In this document: in pieces, positions 35,621 to 48,494 of the stretch
Layout of the letters: each line of letters opens with the position of its first letter
Numbering within the stretch: position 1 is the first letter of the stretch
Assembly: GCF_003573695.1 (NCBI RefSeq)
Contig: NC_039363.1
Location: 157,568,406 to 157,632,405, forward strand
DNA: 64,000 nt
Source: Papaver somniferum
Taxonomy: Eukaryota; Streptophyta; Magnoliopsida; Ranunculales; Papaveraceae
Reading direction: 5' to 3'
Made by a program: the position numbers and the translations under genes
The notes under the pieces: generated by a model
Seen by the model: the letters and a program-made list of their open reading frames with translations, nothing else
The model's database searches: none
Told to the model about the DNA's origin: nothing

Positions 35621-37760
35621 AAACAGATTAACTAAGTCTGAGAATCAGCTAGCTAGAAAGCTGACAGGTCTGAATCACATAAGCTTGTTGGTTCTGTGAA
35701 ACTAACGGTTCAAATACTATCTTACAACATTACAACAGTACATATAAAAATTGAAATACAACTTCATAATTTAACTACACCTACAAACTTAGCTTTACCT
35801 GCAAATGCAGTTGCAAGCTTCCAGTAGAGAGACAACTCAGAACATTCAATTAACCCTCATTCTAACATTTCAATCACACAACATCTCATCTTGAACAACA
35901 GACATCAGACCTAGCTTATATAAAACACCAACAATTTCAGTTGAGACCAACACCATCTGCTAATGCTCATCTTCATTAACAGTTGTACTTCATTCTTCCC
36001 AATGTGTATCAATCCACTGAACTTTAACCCCTCTCATATCCCCATCAACATTGGCACGTAGTTGCAATACCTTCCATTGTATTTACCAAACTCAGGTCAT
36101 CCTAAGACTACAATACAACTCCATCCCCATCCCCAGACCATGAACTGAACTCCATTATCACTTCTGTACATCTAACATTTATTCATCCACAACTCCAGAT
36201 TTTTTCCCTGCATCCTACAACACCACTAATACAGTTCTAATACTAGGTTCAGCTCATACTACTCAAGCCTGTTCATCAGCAATGTCTACACACTCATCCA
36301 TTCTAAATCAAACCATCATCACATACATCTCCATTTCAGCACCACTACTTCCACCTGGAATACTAGTTAATCTGCACTTCAGCTCAACAACCACTCTACC
36401 AACACATTTCATGTAACAAAATCAACACCAGTTCAGCACTAGACCACTAACTCCTTCTCTGCACTCCACAATACCAATTCTAAGACAAAGACAACTCCAC
36501 CTCAATGCATACCAACCTGCAGTATTCATGCCCCTTGCAGAACTCTAAACATTCTCAATTATTGCATTAACTCAGATATTTTCCCTAATTTACTCAACCA
36601 ATTCATAACAACTCCAATTCCTGCACACTCACATTTCAATTCAAAGTACATCCAACAAATATCCAAATTCGATAATTCAAAATGAAATTCGATTCAACTC
36701 TATTTGGTAAAAAGAGGTTACCTCAAACAGTGACTCCATACTCTTCTTCTCCAACTGTGATTCAACCCATGAACCCTAAATTAGTTTCTAATCCTCTTTT
36801 CATAATCCGAGTTCATAGCATAGCTCCAACACTTCATATCATCCATACCCATCGCCAATTTGTCTTCCAAACCCTCGATTTCATCTTCCTAGACTTCTCT
36901 TACAAACCCTAATTCCACAAATTTATTAATCAATCTTCTTCCCTGTAACCAAATATCCAAATTAAAGCTATGCCAATCTTCCTTACCTCACGTTCTTCAA
37001 CACCCATCTCCAATCCATCCCTGAAAACCTCAATTTAATCTTCTAAACCTCTCTTGAGTATTATCATATGAAACCCTAATTCTTCGATTCAACACTGAGA
37101 CAACTGCTAAGCTTCAATTCAACCACAACCCTTGTGATACTTCTCTAGCAGCAACCTAAGTACCCTATCAATTCCATAAGAATTCAATTAACGAGTATTA
37201 CAAACTCTAACTGATTTATATCTTCCATTCCTAATTGTTCTCTTCCTAATTCACACCAGCACCACCACCTTCAACATCTGTATAGCATCACTACCTGATT
37301 TTCATCAATCAATTCCCACTCACCACTCTCAGCGCTCTCTCGCAGGCGAGAACAGGAAGAAGAGAAGGAGAAAGAAACGAGAAAGAAGAAAGATAAGAGG
37401 GAAAAGAGAAAAGAAAAGGGATACGCGTTTTTCCTCTATATCGGGTAGATAAGGCCGACCAAATTGTTGAGACACCCACGTGCTTCGACACGTGAAGCCA
37501 CCAGGGTAGAATCCAAAATTACCATTTTACCATCCATACCCATCCAAAGATATCTTCTTCACCCGATATCCTATTGGCACGTTCGAGTAGTCCATTTCGC
37601 ATAACTTTTAGAGATCTATGTAGTGATGCTAGTTTCGCATCTAGTTCGTTGTTAGATTAATTCCTATCAATTAATGTTCGTGTTAATTTAATCGAGTTAT
37701 TATCGGCTAAGACGTCTCTTAACTAGTCTGATAGTGTTGACGCCCTTGAGGGTCCTTACA

Positions 37761-39615
37761 GTTATGCTCCCACGTATCTGATCCCAGCAGGATGCTACGT
37801 ACTTGATTCCCTTATCTGATCTCACCCACAACCGAGAGTTGCTACGATCCAAAGTCGAAGACTTTAATCAACAAATCTGTATCACACAGAAAGATCTATG
37901 GTAATAGATAAATCCGTTTCCCACGAATATACCTACGAGTTTTGTTCCGTCTTTTGATAAATCAAGGTGAACAGGAACCAATTGATAATCCAGACTTATA
38001 TTCCTGAAGAACATCCTAGTATTATCAATCACCTCACAATAGTCTTAATCGACGCAGCGAAAAAAGATATTGTGGAATCACAAACGATGAGACGAAGATG
38101 TTTGTGATTAATTTTTATCTTGCCTATCGGAGATAAAAATCTCAAGCCAATTATTAGAATTATACCCGTACAATAGAAACAGCAAGATCAGATCACACAA
38201 CTACAAGAAAAGTAGTATCGGTCTGGCTTCACAATCCCAATGAAGTCTTTAAGTCGTTAACCTGGTTTAGAAGAAGAAACCAAACGTTAAAAAGAGAATC
38301 GACTCTAGCTTAGCACAACTAGTATCACACAGAATGTGTGGGGATTAGGTTTCCCAATTGCTATATTTCTCCCTTATATAGTCTTTCAAATCAGGGTTTG
38401 CATTCAATGTTAGCTTGGTAACAAAGCATTCAATATTCACCGTTAGATGAAAACTTGATTTAGATTCAAGCTAATATTTATCAACCGTTAGATCGAAAAC
38501 ATAGCTTGTTATACACAAATCAAATGCACGTTCCTGGGCTTGTGTAACCGTACCCAAACTTGTACATTAGTTGGTTCAACAATAGTTAACCAAATGTTTA
38601 GCTATATGATCACTTTCATATCAACCATATTCTTCTTCACCATAACTAGTTCAAATGACTCAAATGAACTAGTTAGAGAGTTGTTCAATTGCAAGGAAAT
38701 ATTATGTACTACACAAGATACAATTGAATCAAAAACGATTTGATTCACATGAATTCATGAACTCTATAGCCACGGTTTGCAATTGCATTCCTTAGTTTAT
38801 AAAGATAAGTTCACTAAACATCGTTTTTAGACATAACCTACTCAAGTTCGTGGACTGGGTTCGCGGACTTAAGTTCCCGGATGGAGTTCACAAACTCCGG
38901 CAAAAATTCTCGGGTTTGAGAACTTTGCCATTTCATGGACTGGGTTCGCGGACTAAGTTCGCGGACTTAGCTCACGCACTTCTCCGGTTCACTTGATCAA
39001 CAAAGTTCGCAAACTTCGGTTCAAGCAATAAGGACTTATACATATATGTGTTTCCACAGTAATGATTATATCATCCAAATGGTTATATAGTCTAAACTCT
39101 CATTTCAATCATTGAAACATTCTTAGAGGACGTTATATAGTTGTTATTCACAAACCATTTTTTGTCAGAGCAATTTTCAAAGTGATTGAAACATAACATG
39201 ACTTTCGTCACTAGGTAAAGTTGAACTTGTCTAAAGCAAAAGCTTTACCAACACATATTTCGAGAAATAGATAGGCGAGGTAAACTCGTCTCGAAATACC
39301 AAATGTGTATAATCTAAGTTCATATAGCAAAACGACTTTTGTGTCAAGATAGGAGATAAATATACTTTTAAGTGATAGATAAGTTCAAGTCTCCACATAC
39401 CTTTTAGTCTATGAAGATCCACCAGTTCCTTGAGTAGTCCTTCGTCTTGTATGATGATTTCCATGCAGTTCTTGATCTCAACTACACTTTCTATCCTTGT
39501 CCGAGACCTTAGCTATAGTAGACTAGAAATCAAGACTTATAGTTTTGATCACTAACATTGACAAACATGCTTGAGATAGCAAAGCATGCGAGTTCGACCG
39601 AGCAATGCTCTAACA
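37761..39615 (-). repeat. LTR E fragment (minus), truncated by D1
   Basis: In minus direction it starts TGTTAGAGCATTGCTCGGTC at 39615, similar to the solo LTR start at 43450. It ends abruptly against the D1 LTR at 37761, so its 3' part is missing. It contains a GTTCGCGGACT repeat block (38846-39030). It interrupts the RT start of element C. The superfamily is not certain; no primer site is in the window. Confidence 0.65.
38846..39030. repeat. GTTCGCGGACT repeat block
   Basis: There are about eight imperfect copies of an 11-bp near-palindromic word (GTTCGTGGACT, GTTCGCGGACT, GTTCACAAACT, GTTCGCAAACT) within 185 bp of LTR E, partly in direct succession. These are possible U3 regulatory repeats. 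Confidence 0.6.
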
Positions 39616-42371
39616 GCCTCCTTTGCATTTCCCTAGATGCTTTAGTGTTTTCTTCAAGATTTATGTGATGCATGCAAATTGTGGGACTTATACCTTTAAG
39701 GTCTTAGGTGGTCCAACCTAAGGCCTCTTTATGCACTTCTAAAAGTTTATTCTCATGTTCTATGACTAAACATGATGCAATAATAACATGCAAAGTATCA
39801 GAAGAACCTAAGAATGCATATTTCAAAGTGTCAGACAATGGTTTCAAATCAAGCTTAGGTGGTCCGACAATAGATGGGACAGACTCGGAATCAGAAAGTG
39901 GAAGTGGTTGCACTGCAGTCTGCCATTTAGCAATATTCATGGGTGACATAGATTCAAGCAAAGAGTGCACTTCACTAATGTACTCAGAATCAAAAAGATC
40001 TAAGTTAAAATTGTCTAAACATGCTTGCAAAGGGTCCACAGATAAGATGTCAGGCAACGAGTCTTGAATCAGACTCTCAATCATGTTAATCTCATGCAAT
40101 TCAGCATCATCACAATCTATGGGTTGTTGACTAATGTTAACCAAAAAAATTCAGTTCTACAATCATGTTACCAAAGATAATTTCAACACTCCATTCCGAT
40201 GATTTATGATAGCATTGGACGTTACCAAGAAAGGACGTCCTAAAATGACAGGAATGTGACTATATGGGTTTTGTACAGGTTGAGTATCTAACATTATGAA
40301 GTCCACAAGAAATAAGAATTATCAACCTTGATTAATACATCTTCAACAATACCACGACGGATTTTGACAGATCTGTCCGATAATTGTAGCGCAACAGGAG
40401 TGGGTTTCAGCTCCCCCAAGACCTAACTGCACATACACATAGTATGACAATAGATTTACACTTGCTCCTAAGTCTAGTAAAACCTTTTCGACCACATGGT
40501 CACCTATGGTGCATGAGATTGTTGGACAACCTGGGTCCCTTAACTTAGTTGGGATCTTGTTTTGAATTATCGAACTTACCTGCTCAATGAGAAAAGCACG
40601 TTATGCACATGGAGCTTTCTCTTTTGTGTGCACGGATCTTTCAAAAACTTAGCATATGCGGATTGCTTCAAGAAATGGAATGTTTATGTTAACACGTTTA
40701 AACATTTCCAATATCTCGTTGTATTGGTTACTCCCTTTTTGTTGCACTAACCTTTGTGGGAATGGAGCAACAAGCATAAAAGATGGTAAAGAAGCATTAA
40801 TATCAGTAGAATTCTTTGAGTCACTATCATGCTCAGATTCTTTTTCTACAACGGGTGTTTTTTGTGGATTCGTATGCATTGGTGAGTCTGTTTTAGACTC
40901 AATTGACTGTGGTACACCTACATTTATCAACAACTTTACCGCTATGAAGCGTAGTGATGGCATACACTTAATTATGTGAGGACTCATTGCAAGCTGACAT
41001 GCTTGCCTGAAATGCACTTATTGGATTTTGTTGGCGCTGACTAGGGCGTTTACCTTTTTCTATCTCATTTAGTGCATCACAAATTTGACCCATTTTAAGT
41101 TCTAGACTTGTGAAACGTTGGTCTGTGGTCTTTCAAGTTGTAAAAGATTTGGGTCAACAGACCGACACTGTCTTCAAAGCTAAGATTTTTCTCTACATGG
41201 TACTGAGAGTGTGGTTGCACTTGGGGGTTTTTGGATATGATTATCCTTGGTTATTACTCGTTGTACATCCTTATACGGGCCCTTTAGACCATGAAAAGTT
41301 AGGATGATTTCTCCACCCTGGGTTGTAGGTCTGAGAATAAGGGTTGTTCTCTTGCTTATGATACAAAGCATTGGCCTGTTAGACTCTTGGAATGCTTGTA
41401 GGTCTGGAAAACTATCCACCAAGTGGTATAAACCGTGACATGAGGCACAAGTGTCTGTGTCAATTTGATCACGGAGAGTAGGGGAAGTAGTTTTCACATT
41501 CTTCTGCAGCTTTAGCGCTTCTACTCTCCTAGCCAAGGATGCGATCTTTGCATTTCCTTCAAAGTCAGACTCAATTCTATGGACATTATCTACATGGGAA
41601 GTATTTTTAGGTTCACGGATGTATTCCCACTGCTGAGTCTTTTCAGTGACTTCGATTAAGAAAGTCCAAGCCTCATTAGTACTTTTGTCAATAAATGCAC
41701 CATTGTACATTGACTCAATAGTGGTTTGGGTATTGACATCTAAACCTTCACAGAAAATTTGCATTAGTCTCCATTTCAAAACCATGGTGAGGACATTGGA
41801 GCAATAATTCATCAAATCTCTCCAGATATTTGGCCAAGGTCTCACCTTCTAATTGCACAAAACTATTCAGACTTTGACAAATTGTCGTAGTCTTATGGTT
41901 TGGGAAGAACTTTTTGAAAAATTCTTTAGTGAGATCATCCCATGTTATAATGGACTGTGATTTTAGGGCATACATCCAAGACTTGGCTTTTTCTTTCAAA
42001 GAGAAAGGAAATAGTGTCAGTTTCAGGGACTCTTCCGGCATTTGGTTAAAACGTAGAGTTCCACAGATGTCTTCAAACTCTCTAACATGATGATAGGGGT
42101 TTTCATCATCAACCTCTCTAAACACAGGAAATATATGAATCGTGCTTGCTTTCATTTCAAACTGTCCAGCATCAGCTGACAGGATGATGCAAGAGAGCTG
42201 GCTTTCCCTAGTTGGGTACATGTACTCCTTGATACTATGGGTTTGACTCAATTCTTCACCCATTTTTTCAGATTGGTCGGGCCTGTTTACTCCAGAACTA
42301 GGTATTTCCACTTTGTCTTCCTGGCTAATTCTAACTAGTCGATTTGTTTGGTCACGAAAAGTAACAATCAT
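39616..42371 (-). pseudogene. Element C: gag-protease-RT start of a decayed Athila-like element
   Basis: In minus direction from 42371: IKEYMYPTRESQLSC and the gag domain (FPFSLKEKAKSWMYAL, CPHHGF) open to 41748. It continues in other frames at 41845-41180 (EKTQQWE), 41017-40649 (NINIPFLEAIR), a broken protease zone around 40560-40200 and 40144-39704. The last part shares EVNMIxSLIQ-like and HKEALGWTT segments with array A. Past a stop it reads DLKGISPTICMHHINLEE and ends at 39616, where LTR E interrupts RT. This gag is closer to that of array A than to element B. Several frameshifts make it inactive. Confidence 0.78.
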
Positions 42372-43449
42372 ATCCTAGCATGCATATCAGTCAACATGTT
42401 ATAACAATCATAAAACAAAGCAATTTTGCAATACAGGGAAACAATGCTTGTGGGAATCAAAATCTAGTTCTAGGAATTAAGCTCACAGAATCAACATGTT
42501 ATAATGAACAACAAAGCAATAATGCACAAATCAGGAGTAATGGAAATGACAATCATATTTAGGGATTCAGAGATTCAAACAGACACAAACTTAGTGCAAC
42601 AAAACAGAATTTCAGCTAGCAGAAATTTTACTCAAGTATCACGGAATCAAGCACACGGATGCTTATATGTTGCAAGGGTTTGACACAGGTCATTTAGCAC
42701 CAGTTCAGTGAGAAGACATGGTATATCATTCTCTCATTCATCAAATATGGCAAGGTTAGAGAAAGATACCGCCGACATAAATCGGGTTTAGGCACTACCA
42801 CACGCCGTGATGCTCCTTTTTCTCTTCTTCCTGAGTGTGTATTTCAGCTTCACAAGTACCCGGTGACTAAGAGGATAACTTCAGTACATAGAAGTATACA
42901 AATCATGCAAAGAAATACTGAAATAGTGAATTTTTACCACTACTAGCAAGACAGGAACTGTGAACTATACTGATGTATCAACTGAAAAACTAAGCTATCT
43001 CCTAATTTGCACAGGACAGAATGGAACAAAAAGTATGGACAAGCTTCAAATGAAAAGATTAAAGTGATGAATGCATGAAAGTTTAATGTAACACAGAATG
43101 CTAACACTAGCAAAAGAATTCTTAAACTAGAACACCATCCATGTAACACCTATTCCTACTCAAGATTCAGTCAGCACAACGGGGAGTTCAGAAATTTCAG
43201 AATGGAGACTGTAGTTCAGCTGAGATATGACAAATCATGTCTTGCAGTATTGATTTCAAGTTAGTCCAGACGCTAAATGAAATAGCAGGTGTTAACAAAA
43301 TGCTAATGAACAGCTGCACACTATGATCCTAAAGATTCCCATATGACTAAACTTAGTGATGGATATCCACAGATGGTAATATGCTTAAAACTTCGAAACA
43401 AAAGAGACCAATAAAACTCAACTGAGCTATAGAATTTCAAACAAAAGTT
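42372..43449 (-). other. Upstream region of element C
   Basis: This is non-coding. It is likely the leader upstream of gag: GGCGTGTGGTAGTGCCTAAA in minus direction near 42800 resembles the leader of array A in style. I found no clear primer site or LTR edge. It resumes at 46164 after the solo LTR. Confidence 0.4.
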
Positions 43450-46158
43450 TGTTAGAGCGTAGCTCGGTTGAACCCACCAAGCGTTGGTATGTTAGGTTTG
43501 GTTGTCATATTTTAGTGAATCAAAACTCATCTAAGAGTCGCTTGATTATGTACTAGAGACAACTTCATATAGGTTATACTACAAAGTCTAATATTATGAG
43601 ACATACAAGTATTACTCGAAGACCTAAAGAATGTGAAGAAGTAACAAGCTACAACGACGACATCATCCTTCCTCTTGAGGTTAGTAATATTGACTTGAAC
43701 AGTTTCATTCCTAACGTATCTTTCAAGTCATATAATATTGAAAACATAACTATGAAGCTGTGAATGATTATTATATTCTAGTAGTGAGACATGATCACGA
43801 TCATAGTGTTAAGGAATTAAAATACGAAGTATAACGCTTATCTTTTGAACTTCGTATATATGATATCGACATAATTGTATGAATGCTATTGTGATTATGT
43901 GTATGGGTAAAGGTGAAGATTTCATCCTAAGAAACAATGTTTACATTTGTTTAAAGGATGTACATTCATGAACTTGTTTTGTGAATCGAAAGGGAAATCT
44001 CCAGGCTTATTGGTATTGTTATTCATTGCATATCTTTGGATTACCAATATGTGTGAGTTAGTAGAACCGATCATAATTTGTTATGTATCTTGGTATAACT
44101 AATCACAGTGTCTGACTTATGATTTGGTATGACTAGTTTTTATTAATTAGTGTAATCGATCCTAAGTAATCACCTGAGATGGTATGATCAATATTTGCAA
44201 TTGATGTGACCGATCACAAAAGAATTGTGTAATCGATCCTTGGTGTAACCGGTCCTGATAATTGACGTAACCGATCCTAGTGACTGACATAACCGGTCCT
44301 GGTAACTTGTATGTTCGATCAAAAGTAATCCATATTAAGGTAGAATCGATCCTTGTGATTGGTAGAACATATTGAACCCATGATTGTGATTTGATATTTG
44401 ATCAATCACATAGTTATCTTGGAATACAAATGAACCAATTCTAAACTTTTTTTTGGAAGTGTGGTATAATCGATTCCAAGATTGTAAATATGAAAGAGGA
44501 TTTAAAAAGAAAAGATGTCAACATACTTTGAACACGAACAACAACTCTTATCTTTTATTTTTCAAAGATATTCCTTAATAACTCAAGGAGATCCCGGTCC
44601 GAAATAAATTAAGAATCTTTTAATTAAGGTTGTTAGTTTTATATGCTTTAATTACCAGCAATTAAATGCATATCTCTAGAAAATAAAAATTAATAATGTG
44701 CATTTACTGGTTGGAGATTTTCTATTGAGAGATTTCAGAAATATTGGACAAAGCATTTCCAGGAATTATGAAAACCGATTTTGGGCATCTATTGCATATC
44801 TTGAGAATATTCGGTTTTGGAAATTCCTTGGTGTCCAAACATCCTTGGTCTATAAATACCTAATTTTGCATATCTAGCAAACTATCCTAAGAGCCAGGCA
44901 AACTTCATCTTTTTGTTGTTTCTGGTGGAGTCGTCTATCCGGAGAGGAAAGTACCCTAATTAGGTGAAATCTCTTACGACCGCTCGTTTAAAGACTTTTG
45001 TGGGATCATGAAGCTCTAAGAGTACCGTTGGTGGGAAACTAGATAATTGCAGTTTATTAGTTTTCGATTGATTTGATTGACTAATGGTTGTTGAACTTTG
45101 ATTGCGCCTAGTTTGTTTATTCTTGAGAATCTTCTCTTCTGATATAAGATTCACTCAAACTAGATCGAAGTGTCGATGGGATGTTTAAAACTGTTTGTAG
45201 ATCTAAAGACATCTTGTGATAATCCATTGTTAACGTACTTCGTTTTGTACGTGATTGATCATAAGAGATTCAAGTGGTGTTGTGCAGGTTTAATTGAATA
45301 CTAAAGAAGATTTTAAGACGAAGAAGATTTCTTATTGGTTTCACATATCTTTGTGTAACACAAACCTTGATCGGCTGGGATCCAACTAGAATCAGATTTA
45401 TTCGATTGATTAGTTGCGTGAGATCGACATCGCTCTATAGTTTCTTGTTAGATTCTATATTGATTGATTGCAAGTCTTAACTCTGTTACTTCGGTAGTTG
45501 TTGTATAGATTGATCTAACCAGGCAAAGGAGTTTATTAGTTGATCCTTTGCATATGACTTGAGATATCTTTATCTGGAAATAATCAATAGAGTTGTTACA
45601 AACATATTTGTTGTTCCTTTACTATTTAGAATGCGATCCAAAGGAATTGTTCCAGTGCGTGCACTATTAAATGTCGGAAGCGCAGGGATACTGAAGAAAC
45701 TAAGTGAACTAGGTTTAGTTGCTTGGTCTCAACTATACGAAGTTGGTTTAGATTTTGTATAACGGCTTAATTCTGAGAGTATTCAATTCTGGACTAGGTC
45801 CCGGGTTTTTTTTGCGTTTGCGGTTTCCTCGTTAACAAAATCTTGCTGTGTCATTTACTTTTATTTTCCGCAATTATAATTGTTGTTAATATAAATTTAA
45901 AGTAAATTACACAAAATTTAACTTCGTATTACTTGATAGTGATCTTATAGAGTTTGGTTAAGTCCGAACCTATTATGAAGTAATCACACTTTGATTGTTG
46001 TATTGTCTCGATCTCATATCCATAGACGATCACACAAAGTGTGAATGCCGATTTTTCGCATTGTCTCGACTTTGTCCATAGAAAATCACTTTCGGTAAGA
46101 GAACTTATAGATGGATATTTTAAAGATTGTGGTGTATTTGGGTACCCTCGTCTTTTCA
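43450..46158 (+). mobile_element. Solo LTR, 2709 bp, with AAGTT target duplication
   Basis: It starts TGTTAGAGCGTAGCTCGG and ends TCGTCTTTTCA. AAGTT flanks both sides (43445-43449 and 46159-46163). There is no coding interior, so it is a solo LTR left by recombination between the two LTRs of an element. It contains a block of CCGATC-type repeats (44060-44375). Motifs near the end (GGACTAGGTCCCGGG, GGTTTCCTCGTTAACAAAA) lie in the last 400 bp. The start resembles LTR E. Confidence 0.78.
44060..44375 (+). repeat. Degenerate repeats of TGTAACCGATCCT
   Basis: About ten imperfect copies of a word like GTAACCGATCCT or GTAATCGATCCT are spaced 20-40 bp apart, alternating with TGATTGG-like spacers. 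They lie in the putative U3 part of the solo LTR. Confidence 0.6.
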
Positions 46159-46163
46159 AAGTT

Positions 46164-46775
46164 GCAAAATGAGTATAGTTGCAGATGCAGACAACTCAAA
46201 ATAGATATGAGATGAATAATGATGCAGTTTATGCGAATAAAATGATTGAAATTTAAAACTTACAGTTAAATGGATGCAGGTTATATAAACAAAGGGCTAC
46301 ACTACTGATATGGAATTAACAAAGGAAAAAAGAAAGAAATTTCAAAGTATTCACAGAATCCTATAAGATTGACATACTATATTACTACTACAAGGCTATG
46401 TGAATACTAAAAATACTGAGATGCAGTTAAAATTCGAAACAAAAAAAACTATGCTTACGAAGTGCAACAATATATAAAAGAAACTAAATATAGATAAAAG
46501 TAGTGTATGCTGCAGGATGCAAGTAAATTAGCTTGAAAGAAAACCAAAATATGTTGAATGTATACACAAATGAATTAATGCTAATTTACATTATAACATA
46601 GGGGAAACTAAAAATTATAGCCGGAAGTAAAGAACTAAGATGCAGTGTGTATACAGATGGATTAAAGTTTAAACAGTTAAATTATAATAGCAGGCTACAG
46701 ATTGCAAATGCAGAGAACTGAGAAATTTAAAACCAAAAAAAATGCAAATAACTAAAAGCTAATTAATAGCTAACA
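46164..46775. other. AT-rich interval between solo LTR and D2
   Basis: No gene is seen. It is rich in ATGCAG and AACTAAA words and similar in character to 42400-43440, so it is probably the continuation of element C. It ends at TAACA (46771-46775), a candidate target duplication of D2. Confidence 0.4.
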
Positions 46776-47778
46776 TGTAGCGTCCCCAAAGCTGGCAGCT
46801 GACTAATCCAAGAGATTAAATAAATAAAAAGGCACTAAGAACCTAAATCAACTAATTAAAGATTCGATAAAGAAATCTACTTCAAAACTTAACCCAAAAC
46901 TAACCCCGCTCTGAAAAATATATATATAAAAGAACTCCTCTCAAATGATACATATACAATAGTCATTTGGTTTACAAATCTAACATACAACGTAATAAAC
47001 ATATCCGAAGTCAATCAACTAACAAACTCAACTCCTCGAAGCTTCCGCTGCGCAACTCTGATCTGTCTCTGAAACTGAAAGTGGGAATGGGTGAGCACGT
47101 CATCCCTAAAAGGGGTGCCCAGTAGGAATAACACTTAACTTTCAAGTAATCATAAGCAAGATTTGGAAAACAATACATGTTTTCTGAAACATTAAACAGT
47201 GACCGAGTCACTGTTATAAACAAACATGTTTATGGACAAACTCCTTCTTCAAACTATGTATAATATTGATGCCAATTCCACACCGAATAATAATATTGAT
47301 GCCAATTCCACACCAAGTAAGCATAAAAGCTGAAAGTAAGTAGGTATAAATGTGAAGGAGCGTAACCTATATACCACAAGTGGAAATTCTTATTTCCCAT
47401 AACAATTCATATGACAAAAAAACATTACAATGCCTTTCCAAACCATGGAAAGATTAACAGAATCAACAGAATTATCGTAATGCAATTTAAACAAAGCATG
47501 GAATGCAGAAATAGAAAATGCATGAGATTGTTAAGCATAAACTTTTGTGAAAGAAGCAACAATGGTTACAAAAGATTTAAGTGTATTCCCACCTCTTTTG
47601 ATGACAAACCACGCCTACCTCGAGATCCACGATCCACTGGTTCATCCTTTGAATCAATCGTTGTTAATAAGACTAACTGTTAATCACACAAGAACTCTAA
47701 GAATCTAGCCAAAATGGCTCACACAAGAATCATACAAGTCTATCTAATGATTCTAAGCCCATTTATGGTTCTATACCT

Positions 47779-47786
47779 TTTATTTA
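47779..47786. repeat. 8-bp target duplication TTTATTTA, left
   Basis: Identical to 53646-53653. The D1 LTR shows no insertion at the matching place (near 35225). Confidence 0.85.
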
Positions 47787-47803
47787 GAACCCTATTATTG
47801 GGG
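47787..47803 (+). repeat. Terminal inverted repeat, left (17 bp)
   Basis: GAACCCTATTATTGGGG is a perfect inverse of 53629-53645. Beyond 17 bp the two ends differ (CTTAAAAAGG against TTGTAGGAGA). Confidence 0.88.
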
Positions 47804-48180
47804 CTTAAAAAGGGTGGGTTTTTGGGGGCTGAATGGGGTCATGAAATAACAACCCATATGACCCATTATCTATCCTTTTTTATAAAGTCTAATCAACCCT
47901 TAATTTGATTAGTGTTAATTAAATTGATTAATCTAACTAATCAGTCTTAGTGAATCAATTAGACTAATCAAAACATTAATCTTTTGTAAATCAAAACTTG
48001 ATTTTATTGAGTTTTGAAGAAGGAAAAATGGTGATTTTGGTGAATCTGTTTTGAAAAATTTTGAAGAAAAATGAAGAAACCCTTCATCACAAAACTCAAG
48101 ATAACCTTATAATCATCTCCCAACATCAATTTTATCAATTCAAATCCGTCAAAAATCTGTAAAAAATCTGGAATTTTCTG

Positions 48181-48365
48181 TTGTTACGGCTGGGTAAATA
48201 TGTCGACCCGACTGAAATTAGATAAAACGGTTGGGATATTAGGAACTCCCAGTCGTGAAAACATAAACGGATGGGATTTTATGAAATTCTGGTCGTTATT
48301 CTTCCCAATATAACCTGAGTCTGCATTACGGCTGGGTTTACATAAATTTCCCGTCCGTAATTAGA
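48181..48365. repeat. Palindrome cluster 1 (left subterminal)
   Basis: There are about three to four units with an ACGGCTGGG-like word and its inverse (CCCAGTCGT, CCCGTCCGTAA) about 20-30 bp apart. It lies 400-580 bp from the left end of the transposon. Confidence 0.7.
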
Positions 48366-48494
48366 TTTGAAAGTTGAGAAATTTTTTGATTCAACATGAA
48401 TTCTTAATACGATTGATAATTAATAATACGTTCATTAACTAGACCACAGTAAAAATCATTACATGCTTAATATATCGCCATTACAAAGTTCGTT

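Larger units (their letters stand above)
31028..37760 (-). mobile_element. Element D1: LARD-like non-autonomous LTR retrotransposon
   Basis: In minus direction it has a 5' LTR (37760-34055, 3.7 kb, TGTAAGGACC to GAGCTACA), primer site TGGTATCAGAGC (34050-34033), a 2.8-kb AT-rich non-coding interior, polypurine tract and the first 191 bp of the 3' LTR, which is cut by element B at 31027. Very long LTRs around a non-coding interior are the definition of a large retrotransposon derivative (LARD). A second copy, D2, occupies 46776 onward. Confidence 0.8.
34055..37760 (-). repeat. 5' LTR of element D1 (3706 bp)
   Basis: In minus direction it starts TGTAAGGACCCTCAAGG and ends GGAGCTACA. It contains a 196-bp tandem duplication (34441-34811), a GTCAA cluster (35440-35620), a C-rich, G-poor block (35800-37280) and a purine-rich stretch (37345-37430) that is pyrimidine-rich in the element sense. 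No ORF in it is supported as a gene. The five bases after 37760 are GTTAT, a candidate target duplication. Confidence 0.8.

Noticed and set aside
35800..37300. Host gene exons in the C-rich block of the D1 LTR
   Set aside because: The block lies between the two defined LTR ends, is matched at the same place in D2 (54150-55480), and gives only short low-complexity frames.
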